Both the position numbers and the translations under genes were made by a program. Below, piece by piece: positions 26,958-37,049 of a stretch of DNA of 64,000 bases. The notes beneath the pieces were generated by a model, which did no database searches, had not been told where the DNA came from, and saw only the letters and a list, made by a program, of their open reading frames with translations. The stretch is from Chromatiaceae bacterium (lineage in GTDB: Bacteria > Pseudomonadota > Gammaproteobacteria > Chromatiales > Chromatiaceae), in the NCBI GenBank assembly GCA_027078745.1, contig JALWWO010000010.1:62001-126000 (forward strand), given 5' to 3'. Each line of letters starts with the position of its first letter. Positions within the stretch are counted from its first letter, which is position 1.

Positions 26958-26959
26958 TG

Positions 26960-26987
26960 TTTTGAAGTCTCAGTTTTGAAGTCTCAG
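26960..26987. repeat. 14-bp perfect tandem duplication in the T6SS divergent promoter region
   Basis: TTTTGAAGTCTCAG occurs twice back to back (26960-26973, 26974-26987). It begins 2 bases before the tagH ATG, so it occupies the tagH leader in the 110-bp divergent region between tagH and tssA. No strong Shine-Dalgarno is seen for tagH in it. Confidence 0.9.
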
Positions 26988-27067
26988 AAGAATCATCTTG
27001 TAGTTTTGCAACCTTCTAGTAAGCTTAAAAGGATTCAACCTCTCTTCTCTTGCGATGGAATCGAGGC

Positions 27068-28108
27068 ATGCAGCCCATCGACGTGGAAGCCTTGGCCAAG
27101 CCCATCTCTGCCGAAGAACCGAGCGGTCCAGACCTAGAATATGATCCCGATTTCATGGCGCTGGAAGAGGCGGCGCGCACGGAGCCGGAACAGCAATTTG
27201 GAAACACCATCATAGCGGCGCGGGAACCGGACTGGCCTAAGGTACGAGATTTAGCCTGTACGGTCCTCAGCCGCAGCAAGGATCTTCGGGCTGCGCTCTA
27301 CCTCGTGCAAGCCCTCACCCAGGGGAACGGGCTTTCAGGACTTGCCCAGGGGTTGCAGCTCTTTCATCGCCTGCTGAGCAATTATTGGGATTCCCTGCAT
27401 CCCCAGCTAGATCCCGAAGATGACCTAGATCCCACAGAACGGGTGAATCTCGTGGCTTCCCTCTGCGATGCGGAGCGCATTCTCACGCCGGTTCGCCACG
27501 CACCCATGGTGCAGATTCCCGGGCTCGGTGGCATTGCTTGGCGGGATGTGCTCGTAGCCCGGGGACAGTGGCCGCCAGAGGAAGAAGAGGAAGTTCTCAA
27601 GCTCGATTCCATCGAAGCTGCCATCCGAGATTTGGAGCCCGCGCAGGTGCAAGCTGCTCAAGAGACCCTGGCCAGTGCCCTGACCAGCCTTAGCGCCATC
27701 GAGCAGGAGTTATTAGAACGGGTAGGTGTGGGCCACGCAGTGAGTTTGGAAGCCCTCAGCACCTTGCTGCGGGAGATTCAGGCTTTCTTGGGGGAACAGC
27801 TGCAAGGGCAGGATGCGGTTTCCGAATCCCCGCTGGAAGAATCGGAGGCTGAAGAAGCGCGGGAACCGGCAATATCCCATCCGCAATCCGGTGCTCCCGG
27901 CGAAATTCGCTCGCCACAAGACGTGGTGCAAGCCTTGGATCGTGTCATCGCCTATTATCGGAAGCATGAACCCACTAGCCCAGTGCCCCTGCTTTTAGAA
28001 CGGGCTAAACGGTTGGTTTTCGCCAATTTCTTAGAGATCCTCCGAGATCTCGCACCGGATGCCCTACCCCAGGCGGAACAGATCACCGGCACCCGATTAG
28101 AAGAGTAG
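27068..28108 (+). CDS. tssA: T6SS protein TssA (ImpA N-terminal family)
   Basis: A 346-residue TssA, which caps and guides sheath/tube assembly from the baseplate. The ImpA_N signature is visible from the start: MQPIDVEALAKPISAEEPSG and DLEYDPDFMALEEAAR, and later GNGLSGLAQGLQLFHRLL and NYWDSLHPQLD. The C-terminal part with RVIAYYRKHEPTSPVPLLLE is typical of short TssA proteins. ATG 27068 matches the family start better than the in-frame ATG at 27050. It heads the plus-strand arm, 21 bp upstream of tssB. Confidence 0.92.
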   Translation: MQPIDVEALAKPISAEEPSGPDLEYDPDFMALEEAARTEPEQQFGNTIIAAREPDWPKVRDLACTVLSRSKDLRAALYLVQALTQGNGLSGLAQGLQLFHRLLSNYWDSLHPQLDPEDDLDPTERVNLVASLCDAERILTPVRHAPMVQIPGLGGIAWRDVLVARGQWPPEEEEEVLKLDSIEAAIRDLEPAQVQAAQETLASALTSLSAIEQELLERVGVGHAVSLEALSTLLREIQAFLGEQLQGQDAVSESPLEESEAEEAREPAISHPQSGAPGEIRSPQDVVQALDRVIAYYRKHEPTSPVPLLLERAKRLVFANFLEILRDLAPDALPQAEQITGTRLEE

Positions 28109-28129
28109 CGCAAGCATCAGGAAATCCCA

Positions 28130-28660
28130 ATGGCTCGAGAAAGCAGTCAGAAATTCATCGCCCGCAACCGCGCCCCGCGGGTGCAGATCGAATACGATGT
28201 GGAAGTCTATGGTTCGGAGAAGAAGGTCCAGCTTCCCTTTGTCATGGGGGTCATGGCGGATCTTTCGGGCAAGCCCAAAGAACCCCTGCCCCCGGTGGCA
28301 GATCGCAAGTTCTTGGAAATCGATCTCGATAACTTCGATGACCGCCTCAAGGCTATGAAGCCTCGGGTGGCCTTTTCCGTGCCCAATGTGCTCTCGGGGG
28401 AGGGCAATCTCAGCGTGGATCTCACCTTCGAAAGCATGGATGATTTTTCTCCGGCAGCGGTGGCGAAGAAGGTGGACGCCCTGCGGGTCTTATTGGAGGC
28501 GAGAACCCAGTTGAGCAATCTGCTCACCTATATGGATGGCAAGACCGGCGCGGAGGAGCGCATCGCGGAGCTCTTGAACAATCCGGCGCTGTTGCAGTCC
28601 TTGGCTTCCGCCCCTAAGCCCCAAACAACCTCTCAATCTCCTGCTGAGGATAAGGATTAA
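28130..28660 (+). CDS. tssB: T6SS contractile sheath small subunit TssB
   Basis: A 176-residue sheath protein (VipA/HsiB) that pairs with TssC. Signatures: SQKFIARNRAPRVQIEYDVE near the start, LPFVMGVMADLSG, and KFLEIDLDNFDDRLKAMKPR. The C-terminal segment is short and polar, as usual. It lies 13 bp before tssC. Confidence 0.96.
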   Translation: MARESSQKFIARNRAPRVQIEYDVEVYGSEKKVQLPFVMGVMADLSGKPKEPLPPVADRKFLEIDLDNFDDRLKAMKPRVAFSVPNVLSGEGNLSVDLTFESMDDFSPAAVAKKVDALRVLLEARTQLSNLLTYMDGKTGAEERIAELLNNPALLQSLASAPKPQTTSQSPAEDKD

Positions 28661-28673
28661 AGGAGTCTAACCC

Positions 28674-30179
28674 ATGGCTGAGCACGAACAGCAAACGCAA
28701 GCCGCCCCAATCGCGGAGGAAGTTCAGGCTGCGCCCTCTGAGTTCAGCGCTCTGCTCGCCAAAGATTTCCGGCCCAAGACCCAGGAAGCCCGGGAAGCGG
28801 TGGAAGAAGCGGTCCGCACCCTGGCGCAACAGGCCTTGGAACATACAGCACTCCTCTCTTCAGATGTGCTGGACACCATCGAGCGCTTGATCGCAGAGAT
28901 CGACCGCAAGCTGAGCGATCAGCTCAACCAGATCATGCATCATCCGGATTTCCAACAGCTGGAAAGCGCGTGGCGAGGGTTGCATTATCTGGTTTCTAAT
29001 ACAGAAACCGATGAGATGCTCAAGATCCGGGTCATGAACATTTCTAAAAAGGAGTTGCATAAGACCCTGAAGAAGTACAAGGGGACGGCCTGGGATCAAA
29101 GCCCGCTCTTCAAAAAGATCTATGAAGAGGAATACGGTCAGTTCGGCGGCGAGCCTTATGGCTGCTTGGTGGGAGACTATTACTTCGATCATTCCCCGCC
29201 GGACATCGATCTCTTGCGGGGAATCGCTAAGATCTGCGCTGCCTCTCACTGTCCTTTCATCGCGGGCGCTTCCCCCACCGTCATGCAGATGGAAAGCTGG
29301 CAGGAGCTGAGCAATCCCCGGGATCTCACCAAGATCTTCACCACAGCGGAATACGCCGCCTGGCGCTCCCTGCGGGAATCTGAAGATGCCCGCTACATCG
29401 GTTTGACCATGCCCCGCTTCCTCGCGCGCCTGCCCTATGGGGCTAAGACGGATCCGGTGGATGAGTTCGACTTTGAGGAGGACACGGCGGGGGCGGATAG
29501 CAGCAAATATGTTTGGGCGAACTCCGCCTATGCCATGGCGGTGAACATCAATCGGTCTTTCAAGCTGTACGGCTGGTGCAGCCGCATTCGAGGCATCGAA
29601 TCCGGCGGTGCGGTGGAGGATCTCCCCACCCATACCTTCCCCACGGATGATGGGGGTGTGGATATGAAATGCCCCACAGAGATCGCCATCAGCGATCGGC
29701 GGGAAGGGGAGTTGGCGAAAAATGGATTCATTCCCTTAGTGCATAAAAAGAACACGGATTTCGCCGCCTTTATCAGCGCTCAATCCCTACAGAAACCCAT
29801 GGAATATGAAGATCCGGATGCGACCGCCAATGCAAACCTCGCGGCCCGTCTCCCCTATCTGTTTGCTACCTGCCGCTTCGCCCATTACCTCAAGTGCATC
29901 GTGCGGGACAAGATCGGTTCCTTCAAGGAGAGAGAGGACATGGAGCGGTGGTTGAACGATTGGATCATTGAGTATGTGGACGGTGATCCCAAGCATTCCA
30001 CCGAGGAGACCAAAGCGAGGAAGCCCTTGGCGGCAGCGGAAGTGCAAGTGGAAGAGGTGGAGGGGAACCCAGGCTATTACACCTCGAAGTTCTTCCTCCG
30101 GCCTCATTACCAGCTGGAGGGCTTAACCGTATCCCTGCGGCTCGTTTCCAAGCTGCCCTCCGTGAAGGCAGGGGGCTGA
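28674..30179 (+). CDS. tssC: T6SS contractile sheath large subunit TssC
   Basis: A 501-residue sheath protein (VipB/HsiC). Signatures are IDRKLSDQLNQIMHHPDFQQ, ESAWRGLHYLVSNTE, PFIAGASPTVMQM and the C-terminal NPGYYTSKFFLRPHYQLEG. With TssB it polymerises into the contractile tail. The length is normal and no frameshift is seen. A small hairpin and then hcp follow within 55 bases. Confidence 0.97.
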   Translation: MAEHEQQTQAAPIAEEVQAAPSEFSALLAKDFRPKTQEAREAVEEAVRTLAQQALEHTALLSSDVLDTIERLIAEIDRKLSDQLNQIMHHPDFQQLESAWRGLHYLVSNTETDEMLKIRVMNISKKELHKTLKKYKGTAWDQSPLFKKIYEEEYGQFGGEPYGCLVGDYYFDHSPPDIDLLRGIAKICAASHCPFIAGASPTVMQMESWQELSNPRDLTKIFTTAEYAAWRSLRESEDARYIGLTMPRFLARLPYGAKTDPVDEFDFEEDTAGADSSKYVWANSAYAMAVNINRSFKLYGWCSRIRGIESGGAVEDLPTHTFPTDDGGVDMKCPTEIAISDRREGELAKNGFIPLVHKKNTDFAAFISAQSLQKPMEYEDPDATANANLAARLPYLFATCRFAHYLKCIVRDKIGSFKEREDMERWLNDWIIEYVDGDPKHSTEETKARKPLAAAEVQVEEVEGNPGYYTSKFFLRPHYQLEGLTVSLRLVSKLPSVKAGG

Positions 30180-30185
30180 GGCAAC

Positions 30186-30201
30186 CGCAGCCTAGACTGC
30201 G
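30186..30201 (+). other. Small hairpin between tssC and hcp
   Basis: CGCAG and CTGCG form a 5-bp stem around a 6-base loop just after the tssC stop. There is no T-run, so it is more likely an RNA processing or stability element than a terminator; it could help raise hcp mRNA relative to tssB/C (inference). Confidence 0.35.
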
Positions 30202-30234
30202 ACAGTGTGTTTACTCAATCGAGAGGATCCCATC

Positions 30235-30714
30235 ATGGCAGTTGATTTCTTTCTCAAACTCGGTGACATCGAAGGCGAATCCAAGGACAGCACCTATGAA
30301 GGTTGGATCGAAGTGCTGGGTTGGAGCTGGGGGATGTCTCAATCCGGCACCATGCACACGGGCACCGGTGGCGGCACAGGCAAAGTGAGCGTGCAGGACT
30401 TCAGCGTCACCAAATATGTGGACAAGTCCACCCCCAACATCATGCAGAAATGTTGTACCGGCAAGCACTATGACAAAGTGATCTTCATCGCTCGGAAGGC
30501 GGGGGATAAGCCTCTCGAATATGTGAAGCTGACCATGGAGGAAGTCATCGTCACTTCTGCGAACACCGGCGGTGGCGTGGGAGAAGAACAGGTCACGGAA
30601 AACATCACCCTTAACTTCGCTCGCTACAAATACGAGTACACTCCGCAAACCGCATCGGGTGCAAAGGGTGGCACCATCACCCAGACCTTCGACATCCGCC
30701 GCAACACGGAATAA
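30235..30714 (+). CDS. hcp: Hcp, T6SS inner tube protein (TssD)
   Basis: A 159-residue Hcp, which forms hexameric rings of the T6SS tube and is secreted. It begins MAVDFFLKLGDIEGESKDST, with GWIEVLGWSWGMSQSGTMH and HYDKVIFIARKAGDKPLEY further in. The ATG at 30235 has GAGAGGAT at a good distance; an in-frame ATG 10 codons earlier is not supported. No VgrG or PAAR gene follows. Confidence 0.96.
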   Translation: MAVDFFLKLGDIEGESKDSTYEGWIEVLGWSWGMSQSGTMHTGTGGGTGKVSVQDFSVTKYVDKSTPNIMQKCCTGKHYDKVIFIARKAGDKPLEYVKLTMEEVIVTSANTGGGVGEEQVTENITLNFARYKYEYTPQTASGAKGGTITQTFDIRRNTE

Positions 30715-30725
30715 GCTGTGTTTCT

Positions 30726-30749
30726 CCCCCCGCCTATTGGGCAGGGGGG
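30726..30749 (+). terminator. GC-rich hairpin after hcp
   Basis: CCCCCCGCC pairs with GGCAGGGGGG (one bulged A) around a TATTG loop, 11 bases after the hcp stop. A strong stem with no following T-run, so a factor-dependent terminator or 3'-end stabiliser is as likely as an intrinsic terminator. Confidence 0.5.
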
Positions 30750-30770
30750 CAGCACGCTTTCATAGCACTC

Positions 30771-32105
30771 GTGAACATCCTTTCATTCGGGATCCTCATT
30801 TCCCTTTGGATCGGGTTAGCCGGGATCACGCGGGCATCGGACGTACCGCATTACCCCTTTCCACAGCATCGGAGCTATGGACAGGATCTCATCTTGCCCA
30901 GCCGATACCCCCAGGACCAGCTGGATGAGGATGTCCGGAGATTCTATGAGGTTTGGAAGGAAAACTATCTCGTGGCTGCCGGGGAAGACGAGGCGGGGAA
31001 TCCCTTATTCCGCGTTGCGTTTGGAGTCCCGGGCACAGAGCGGCATCACACCACAGTATCTGAAGGACAGGGTTACGGCATGATGATCGTCGCGCTCATG
31101 GCGGGCCATGAGACCGAGGCGAAAGCCTTGTTCGATGGGCTGTGGCGATTTGTCGGACAGCATCCCAGTGAAATCGATCCGAGATTGATGGCCTGGCGGG
31201 TTTCCGATGACCCGCAGACAGGGGATGCGACCAGCGCCTTTGATGGCGATGCAGATATCGCCTTCGCCTTGTTACTGGCGGATCGTCAATGGGGTAGTGA
31301 TGGCGAGATCGATTATGCAGAAGCTGCCCGAAGGTTGATTGAAGCGATCCGTCAATCGGAGATCGGCCCCCGCAGCAAGCTACCCATGCTCGGCGATTGG
31401 GTAGAACCCGATGGCTCAGAATACAACCAGTATGCGAGCCGAAGCTCGGATTGGATGCTGTTGAATTTCAAAGCCTTTTTCTACTTCACCCGCCAGGAAG
31501 ATTGGCTGCAGGTATTGGAGAAAGCTAGGGAAACCGCCAGCTATTTGCAAGAAAACTACAGCCCTTCAACGGGTTTGCTTCCCGATTTCATCGTACCTCA
31601 ATCCACTGCTGATCCAACCCCGAAACCTGCGGCACCCGATTTCCTGGAGGGCGCTCATGATGGGCACTACTATTACAACGCCTGCCGGGTACCCCTTAGA
31701 ATCGGCTTGGATGCCTTGCTGAACCGGAAAGCCGTTTCTAAAGCAATCGTCAAAAAGATCTCGACATGGGCAGAGCACTCACACAACGGCAACCCCCATG
31801 CGATCGCTGCTGGCTATGATCTGGATGGAAGCCCCCTTCCGAACAGCGAGTATTTTTCCACTGCATTTCTCGCCCCCCTGGGCGTCGCCGCTATGAATGT
31901 GCCTGCACAACAAGCCTGGCTGGATGAGATCTATGAAGCGATCCGAAGGACCCACCAAGACTATTATGAGGATAGCTTGACGCTGCTATCCTTGCTGGTG
32001 ATGACGGGCAATTTCTGGGATCCCACGGATTATGGGAATGCGTTCTTCTACCCCATGATTCCGTGCACGCCTCCGGCGAACCCACCGTCCTGTTGTTGTT
32101 TATAA
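30771..32105 (+). CDS. Secreted glycoside hydrolase family 8 (endoglucanase, BcsZ-like)
   Basis: A 444-residue protein starting at GTG with a signal peptide (about 1-22). GH8 enzymes cut beta-1,4-glucans (cellulose, chitosan, xylan). The catalytic acid Glu98 is in TVSEGQGYGMMI, and the SAFDGDADIAFALL block (Asp158, 160, 162) holds the second catalytic Asp. Length is typical of bacterial GH8. The C-terminus is odd: it ends in PPANPPSCCCL, with three adjacent Cys. There is no bcsA or bcsB nearby; it follows hcp after a hairpin, so either an independent cellulase or a T6SS-associated cargo is possible, the signal peptide favouring the former. Confidence 0.88.
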   Translation: MNILSFGILISLWIGLAGITRASDVPHYPFPQHRSYGQDLILPSRYPQDQLDEDVRRFYEVWKENYLVAAGEDEAGNPLFRVAFGVPGTERHHTTVSEGQGYGMMIVALMAGHETEAKALFDGLWRFVGQHPSEIDPRLMAWRVSDDPQTGDATSAFDGDADIAFALLLADRQWGSDGEIDYAEAARRLIEAIRQSEIGPRSKLPMLGDWVEPDGSEYNQYASRSSDWMLLNFKAFFYFTRQEDWLQVLEKARETASYLQENYSPSTGLLPDFIVPQSTADPTPKPAAPDFLEGAHDGHYYYNACRVPLRIGLDALLNRKAVSKAIVKKISTWAEHSHNGNPHAIAAGYDLDGSPLPNSEYFSTAFLAPLGVAAMNVPAQQAWLDEIYEAIRRTHQDYYEDSLTLLSLLVMTGNFWDPTDYGNAFFYPMIPCTPPANPPSCCCL

Positions 32106-32307
32106 CCGTCGAATTGGCCGGGGAGATCGGAGGATCCGCACTGCCCTTCCACGGCGCCGAAAAAGGTCCCGCTAAGTTGCACGACCTAGGGCGGATGGAC
32201 AACGGACAGAACTGCGCCTCTTCTGGGCAGGCGGCTTTGCTCGGGGTACGGACATGTTTCCAGGTCTAGAAGCACCAAGCTCCCCATCGATGCTGGATCT
32301 GGATGAA

Positions 32308-32398
32308 TGGCGGAGAGAGAGGGATTCGAACCCTCGATGGGCGTTTAACCCATACTCCCTTAGCAGGGGAGCGCCTTCAGCCACTCGGCCATCTCTCC
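32308..32398 (-). tRNA. tRNA-Ser (GCT anticodon)
   Basis: The minus-strand sequence folds as a 91-nt class II tRNA: 7-bp acceptor stem GGAGAGA/TCTCTCC, D arm, anticodon loop CTGCTAA with anticodon GCT, long variable arm, and T arm GGTTCGAATCC. The 3' CCA is encoded (TGG at 32308-32310). It lies downstream of csrA on the same strand, as in many gammaproteobacteria. Confidence 0.97.
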
Positions 32399-32440
32399 AA
32401 AGGAGAACTTCGTTATTATAGGTACTCCCTCCCTCGCTGG

Positions 32441-32656
32441 CTACCCTTGAGAATCCAACGGTTTCTCATCCTTTAGGGGTGAAGCTGCCTGTCTTTCCCG
32501 TTTGATTCGCTCGTAGATCTCTTCCCGATGCACAGCCACGTCTCTGGGGGCGCTGACCCCGATTCTGACCTGATTTCCCTTTACACCCAAGACGGTGACG
32601 GTTACGTCATCTCCAATCATGAGGGTTTCTCCAACCCGCCTGGTCAATATCAACAT
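32441..32656 (-). CDS. csrA: Carbon storage regulator CsrA
   Basis: A 71-residue global post-transcriptional regulator that binds GGA motifs in mRNA leaders. It begins [17 protein letters not shown], with [20 protein letters not shown] and [12 protein letters not shown], including the RNA-contacting Arg44-like position. The start at 32656 has AAGGAGC upstream; an in-frame ATG nine codons earlier is rejected. The tail after residue 60 is a few residues longer than in E. coli. It sits between lysC and tRNA-Ser, the conserved order. Confidence 0.97.
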   Translation of the reverse strand: MLILTRRVGETLMIGDDVTVTVLGVKGNQVRIGVSAPRDVAVHREEIYERIKRERQAASPLKDEKPLDSQG

Positions 32657-32751
32657 CAGTGTTTTGCTCCTTGTTCCTTGCATCCAGTGGATGCCTCGAT
32701 CCTCAGAAACAGCGGCTCCTCCCTTATACCGCTTCCCCTGCGCGGTGCCAA

Positions 32752-33978
32752 CTAGCCGCTTTCCTTCTCCAGACCAAAGGCTTGGTGCAGGGCACGCACG
32801 CCGAGTTCCAGATATTTTTCGTCCACAACCACAGAGATCTTGATCTCCGAAGTGGAGATCATGCGGATATTGATGCCTTCCTTCGCCAGCGCCGCGAACA
32901 TCTTGCTGGCGATGCCCGCATGGGAGCGCATGCCCACCCCCACCAAGGAAATCTTCACGATCCGATCATCGCCATCCACCGCTCTGGCGCCCAAGGCATC
33001 CGCTGTGCTCTGCAGGATCGACAGGGCGCGCTCGTAATCATTGCGATGCACCGTGAAGGTGAAATCCGTGGTGGTTCCATCCGCCCCGATATTCTGCACG
33101 ATCATGTCCACTTCGATATTGGCTTCAGCGATGGGGCCCAAAATTCGATGGGCGATCCCGGGTTGATCGGGCACGCCGACGATGGTGAGCTTGGCTTCAT
33201 CCTTTGCGAATGCGATGCCAGAGATAACCGCTTGTTCCACAATGTCTTCCTCGAAAGTGATGAGGGTGCCTTCTCCCTCTCCGAAGCTGGACAGCACCCG
33301 CAAGGGCACTCGATACTTGCCTGCAAATTCCACCGCTCGGATCTGCAACACCTTGGAACCGAGGCTTGCCATCTCGAGCATTTCCTCGAAGGTGATGCGG
33401 TTGAGCTTTCTCGCACGGGGTTCGATGCGGGGATCTGTGGTATAGACTCCATCCACATCGGTATAGATCTGGCATTCCTCTGCCTTGAGGGCCGCCGCCA
33501 CGGCAACTGCGGAGGTATCGGAACCGCCCCGCCCCAGGGTGGTGATGTTGCCCGCCTCATCCACCCCTTGAAAACCGGCCACCACCACGACCCGCCCCGC
33601 CTGTAGATCGGCCCGGATGCGTGCCCCGTCGATCTCTTGAATCCGGGCCTTGTTGTGGGCGCTGTCCGTACGGATGCGCACCTGAGCGCCCGTATAGGAA
33701 CGAGCGGGACAGCCGATCTGTTCCAGGGCCATGCTCAACAGGGCGATGGTAACCTGCTCGCCGGTGGACAGCAGCACATCCAGTTCTCGCGGGGAGGGGG
33801 GGTTCTGAATGGCCTTAGCGAGCCCCAAAAGCCGGTCGGTTTCTCCGGACATGGCGGAGACCACCACCACCAGCGAATTGCCCGCATCCCGCCAGCGCTT
33901 CACCCGCTGGGCCACCGCCTGAATGCGCTCCACCGAGCCCACAGAGGTGCCGCCATATTTCTGTACGATCAATGCCAT
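32752..33978 (-). CDS. lysC: Aspartate kinase
   Basis: A 408-residue monofunctional aspartokinase that makes aspartyl-phosphate for lysine, threonine and methionine synthesis. The N-terminal [13 protein letters not shown] and [18 protein letters not shown] and [10 protein letters not shown] show the kinase domain; two ACT domains (around 265-400) bind the inhibitor amino acids. Fits the LysC alpha-type size. It follows alaS by 12 bp. Confidence 0.96.
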   Translation of the reverse strand: MALIVQKYGGTSVGSVERIQAVAQRVKRWRDAGNSLVVVVSAMSGETDRLLGLAKAIQNPPSPRELDVLLSTGEQVTIALLSMALEQIGCPARSYTGAQVRIRTDSAHNKARIQEIDGARIRADLQAGRVVVVAGFQGVDEAGNITTLGRGGSDTSAVAVAAALKAEECQIYTDVDGVYTTDPRIEPRARKLNRITFEEMLEMASLGSKVLQIRAVEFAGKYRVPLRVLSSFGEGEGTLITFEEDIVEQAVISGIAFAKDEAKLTIVGVPDQPGIAHRILGPIAEANIEVDMIVQNIGADGTTTDFTFTVHRNDYERALSILQSTADALGARAVDGDDRIVKISLVGVGMRSHAGIASKMFAALAKEGINIRMISTSEIKISVVVDEKYLELGVRALHQAFGLEKESG

Positions 33979-33990
33979 CGTAAAATCCTG

Positions 33991-36600
33991 TTAAGCCGTG
34001 CGCACTGCGCCCTTTGCCTTCACCCAATCCTTCACAATGCCCAGGGCTTTGGGCAAGCCGGTGAGATCATTGCCGCCCGCCTGGGCCATATCCGGACGAC
34101 CGCCCCCACGCCCCCCCACCTGGGCTGCTGCGAGCCGGACCAGCTCCCCCGCCTGATAGCGGTCTGTCAGATCCTGGGTGACGCCGGCGACCAAATTAAC
34201 CTTGCCGTTCTTCTCCGTAGCCAACAGGATGATTCCCGAACCCAGCTGATCTTTGAGCCGGTCCAGGATGTTCCGCAGGGATTTGGGATCTGCCCCTGGG
34301 ACTTGGGCGGCCAGGACCTGAACGCCCTGAATCTCCTGCACCTGTTGCAGGAGCGATTCCCCGGCTGTGTGGGCGAGCTTGGCTTGGAGCCGGGCCAATT
34401 CCTGTTCTAACTGCTTGGTGCGATCCACCAGGGCCAAAATCCGATCGTCCAGCGCTTCCCGTCCTGCCTTCACCAGGGCGGCAATGCGCAGCAATTGTTC
34501 TTCATCGGATTCCACCACCGCCAAAGCTCGGGCACCGGTAACCGCTTCGATGCGCCGCACGCCGGAAGCGATCCCCCCCTCGGACAGGATCTTGAACAGC
34601 CCGATATTGCCCAAGGCCTGCACATGGGTGCCGCCGCACAGCTCGGTGGAAAAATCCCCCATGCGCAGGACGCGCACCTGCTCCCCATATTTCTCTCCGA
34701 ACAGGGCCAAGGCACCCTGCTTTTTCGCCGCCTCCAAAGACATGATCTGGGTTTCCACGGGCAGATTCTCCCGAATCTTTCGATTGACCAAGCGTTCGAT
34801 GGCCAAGAGCTGTTCCCGTTCGATGGGCTGGAAATGAGAAAAATCGAAGCGGAGCCGATCCGGTGCCACCAGAGACCCCCGCTGCTGCACATGATCCCCC
34901 AGGATCTGGCGAAGGGCGGCGTGGAGCAGATGGGTAGCGGAATGGTTCAGGGCAGTGGCCTGCCGACGTTCTTCATCCACTTGGGCTTCCACCAGATCGC
35001 CCAGATGGAACCTGCCCGTTTCCACGCGGCACAGATGGACGAGGGCATCCCCTTGCTTCTGAGTATCCCGCACGAAGGCTCGGGCGGTCTCCGTAGTCAA
35101 CCAACCCTGATCCCCCACCTGACCGCCGGATTCTCCGTAGAAAGGGGTTTTTTCCAGAACCACCCAGCCTTCTTCTCCAGCGGCGAGCTGTTCGCAGGGT
35201 TCCTCTGCCCGAAAAATTCCGATGATGCGGGCCTGATCCCGCAAGCGTTCGTAGCCCGTGAACGGGGTGATTGCTTCGATCTGCAAACCCTCTGAGGCGC
35301 TTGCATGGAACAGACTCGCCGCCCGGGCGCGATCGCGTTGCTTTGCCATCTCCCGTTCAAAGCCCGCTCGATCGATCTGCAAGCCCCGTTCCCGCGCTAC
35401 ATCTGCCGTCAGATCCACCGGAAAGCCGTAGGTATCGTAGAGCTTGAACACCAGCTCCCCCGGGAGCTGACCCCCCGAATGCGCTGCCAATGCTTGGCTG
35501 AGTATTCGCATCCCCTGATCCAGGGTTTCCGCAAACCGTTCTTCCTCCAGGCGGAGCACCTGAACCACCCGTTCCTGCGCCGCGCCCAGCTCGGGGAAGG
35601 CTGCACCCATCTCCTGCACCAGGGGGGGTACGAGCCGATAGAAGAAAGGTTCCTCGCAGCCCAGTTGATAGCCGTGGCGCACCGCCCGCCGGATGATGCG
35701 CCGCAGCACATAGCCCCGCCCCTCGTTGCTGGGAATCACCCCATCCGTGATGAGAAAGGCGGCAGAACGGATGTGATCGGCGATGACCCGCAGGGCTTTT
35801 GCGCGGAGATCTGGGGCACCGGTGATGCGGGCAGCGGCTTCGATGAGATGGACGAAGAGATCGATTTCATAGTTGCTGTGCACCCCCTGCATCACGGCGG
35901 CCAAGCGTTCCAACCCCATGCCCGTATCCACCGAAGGGCGGGGCAGGGGATGGAGCTGGCCCGAAGCATCCCGATCGTACTGCATGAAGACCAAATTCCA
36001 GATCTCCACATAGCGATCCCCTTCTTCCTCCGAGCCCGGGGGACCGCCGGGGATCTCGGGGCCGTGATCGTAGAAGATTTCCGAGCAGGGACCGCAAGGG
36101 CCCGTATCGCCCATGGACCAGAAGTTATCCTGCTCACCGCAGCGAGAGAACCGCTTGGGATCCACCCCGATTTCCCGCAACCAGATCGACGCCGCTTCCT
36201 CATCCTCTCGGAAGACGGTCACCCAGAGCCGTTCCGGTGGCAGTTGCAACACTTCGGTGAGATATTCCCAAGCATAGCCGATGGCTTCCCGCTTGAAGTA
36301 GTCGCCGAAGCTGAAGTTACCCAGCATCTCGAAAAAGGTGTGATGCCGCGCTGTGTAGCCCACGTTCTCCAAATCGTTGTGCTTACCTCCCGCCCGCACG
36401 CAGCGTTGCGCGCTTGCCGCTCGGCGGTAGGGCCGCTTCTCCCGACCCAGGAACACTTCCTTGAACTGCACCATGCCCGCATTGGTGAACAGCAGGCTGG
36501 GATCATCGGCGGGTACGAGGGAGCTGCTCGGCACGATCTCGTGATCCTGTCGGGCGAAGTAGTCGAGAAAACTGGCTCTCAGCGCTGCACTGCTTTTCAT
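33991..36600 (-). CDS. alaS: Alanyl-tRNA synthetase
   Basis: An 869-residue class II synthetase. Features in order: catalytic domain starting [19 protein letters not shown] and [16 protein letters not shown], the editing domain with [14 protein letters not shown] and zinc-ligand ELCGGTHV, and the C-Ala domain with [14 protein letters not shown]. Length is normal. Its ATG overlaps the recX stop by 4 bases (ATGA), indicating co-transcription. Confidence 0.98.
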   Translation of the reverse strand: MKSSAALRASFLDYFARQDHEIVPSSSLVPADDPSLLFTNAGMVQFKEVFLGREKRPYRRAASAQRCVRAGGKHNDLENVGYTARHHTFFEMLGNFSFGDYFKREAIGYAWEYLTEVLQLPPERLWVTVFREDEEAASIWLREIGVDPKRFSRCGEQDNFWSMGDTGPCGPCSEIFYDHGPEIPGGPPGSEEEGDRYVEIWNLVFMQYDRDASGQLHPLPRPSVDTGMGLERLAAVMQGVHSNYEIDLFVHLIEAAARITGAPDLRAKALRVIADHIRSAAFLITDGVIPSNEGRGYVLRRIIRRAVRHGYQLGCEEPFFYRLVPPLVQEMGAAFPELGAAQERVVQVLRLEEERFAETLDQGMRILSQALAAHSGGQLPGELVFKLYDTYGFPVDLTADVARERGLQIDRAGFEREMAKQRDRARAASLFHASASEGLQIEAITPFTGYERLRDQARIIGIFRAEEPCEQLAAGEEGWVVLEKTPFYGESGGQVGDQGWLTTETARAFVRDTQKQGDALVHLCRVETGRFHLGDLVEAQVDEERRQATALNHSATHLLHAALRQILGDHVQQRGSLVAPDRLRFDFSHFQPIEREQLLAIERLVNRKIRENLPVETQIMSLEAAKKQGALALFGEKYGEQVRVLRMGDFSTELCGGTHVQALGNIGLFKILSEGGIASGVRRIEAVTGARALAVVESDEEQLLRIAALVKAGREALDDRILALVDRTKQLEQELARLQAKLAHTAGESLLQQVQEIQGVQVLAAQVPGADPKSLRNILDRLKDQLGSGIILLATEKNGKVNLVAGVTQDLTDRYQAGELVRLAAAQVGGRGGGRPDMAQAGGNDLTGLPKALGIVKDWVKAKGAVRTA

Positions 36601-37049
36601 GAATGGGTGCTCTCAGCCTGGAGAAAACGGTGGATGAGTTCCATGGGAAATCCCCGATATTGCAGGAAGCGGAGGCGGCGCGCCCATTCCTGCCGATTGC
36701 GCGGCCGGTGGGGGCCGAATTTCCTTTCCACCACGCGGGCCATCTGTGCCAACCAATCTTCCTGGGAATAGCCGTCGAGAAACTGCCCGATGAGCGCATC
36801 GGAGATGCCCCGCTCCCGCAGCGCTTGCCGAATGTACAGGGGGCCGAAGCCTTTTTCCAGACGCGCCGCCCCATAGCATTCCGCCATGCGGGCATCGCTG
36901 AGCAAATTGCGTTCCCGGAGGCGTTGCAACAAGGATTCGATCTGATCTAGGGCATAACCTCGGGCCCGCAGCTTTCTGCTGAGCTCCGCGCGGCTGTGCT
37001 CCCGACGAGCGAGCAGCCGCAGGGCTTCTTCCTCGATGCTTCGGTTCAG
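36597..37049 (-). CDS. recX: RecX, RecA regulator, probable CTG start
   Basis: A ~150-residue protein that inhibits RecA. Tandem three-helix repeats are visible: [39 protein letters not shown], and [16 protein letters not shown]. No ATG, GTG or TTG exists in frame between a site deep inside recA and residue ~40 of the protein. A CTG at 37049 is preceded seven bases away by GGAGGAGG and forms a CTGA overlap with the recA stop, so I place the start there; the resulting length equals the family norm. It is therefore translationally coupled to recA. Confidence 0.88.
   Translation of the reverse strand: MNRSIEEEALRLLARREHSRAELSRKLRARGYALDQIESLLQRLRERNLLSDARMAECYGAARLEKGFGPLYIRQALRERGISDALIGQFLDGYSQEDWLAQMARVVERKFGPHRPRNRQEWARRLRFLQYRGFPMELIHRFLQAESTHS

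Noticed and set aside
35305-36771. Plus-strand 488-codon open frame
   Set aside because: Lies opposite alaS and recX, which are fully supported; translation shows no domain. Typical shadow in GC-rich DNA.
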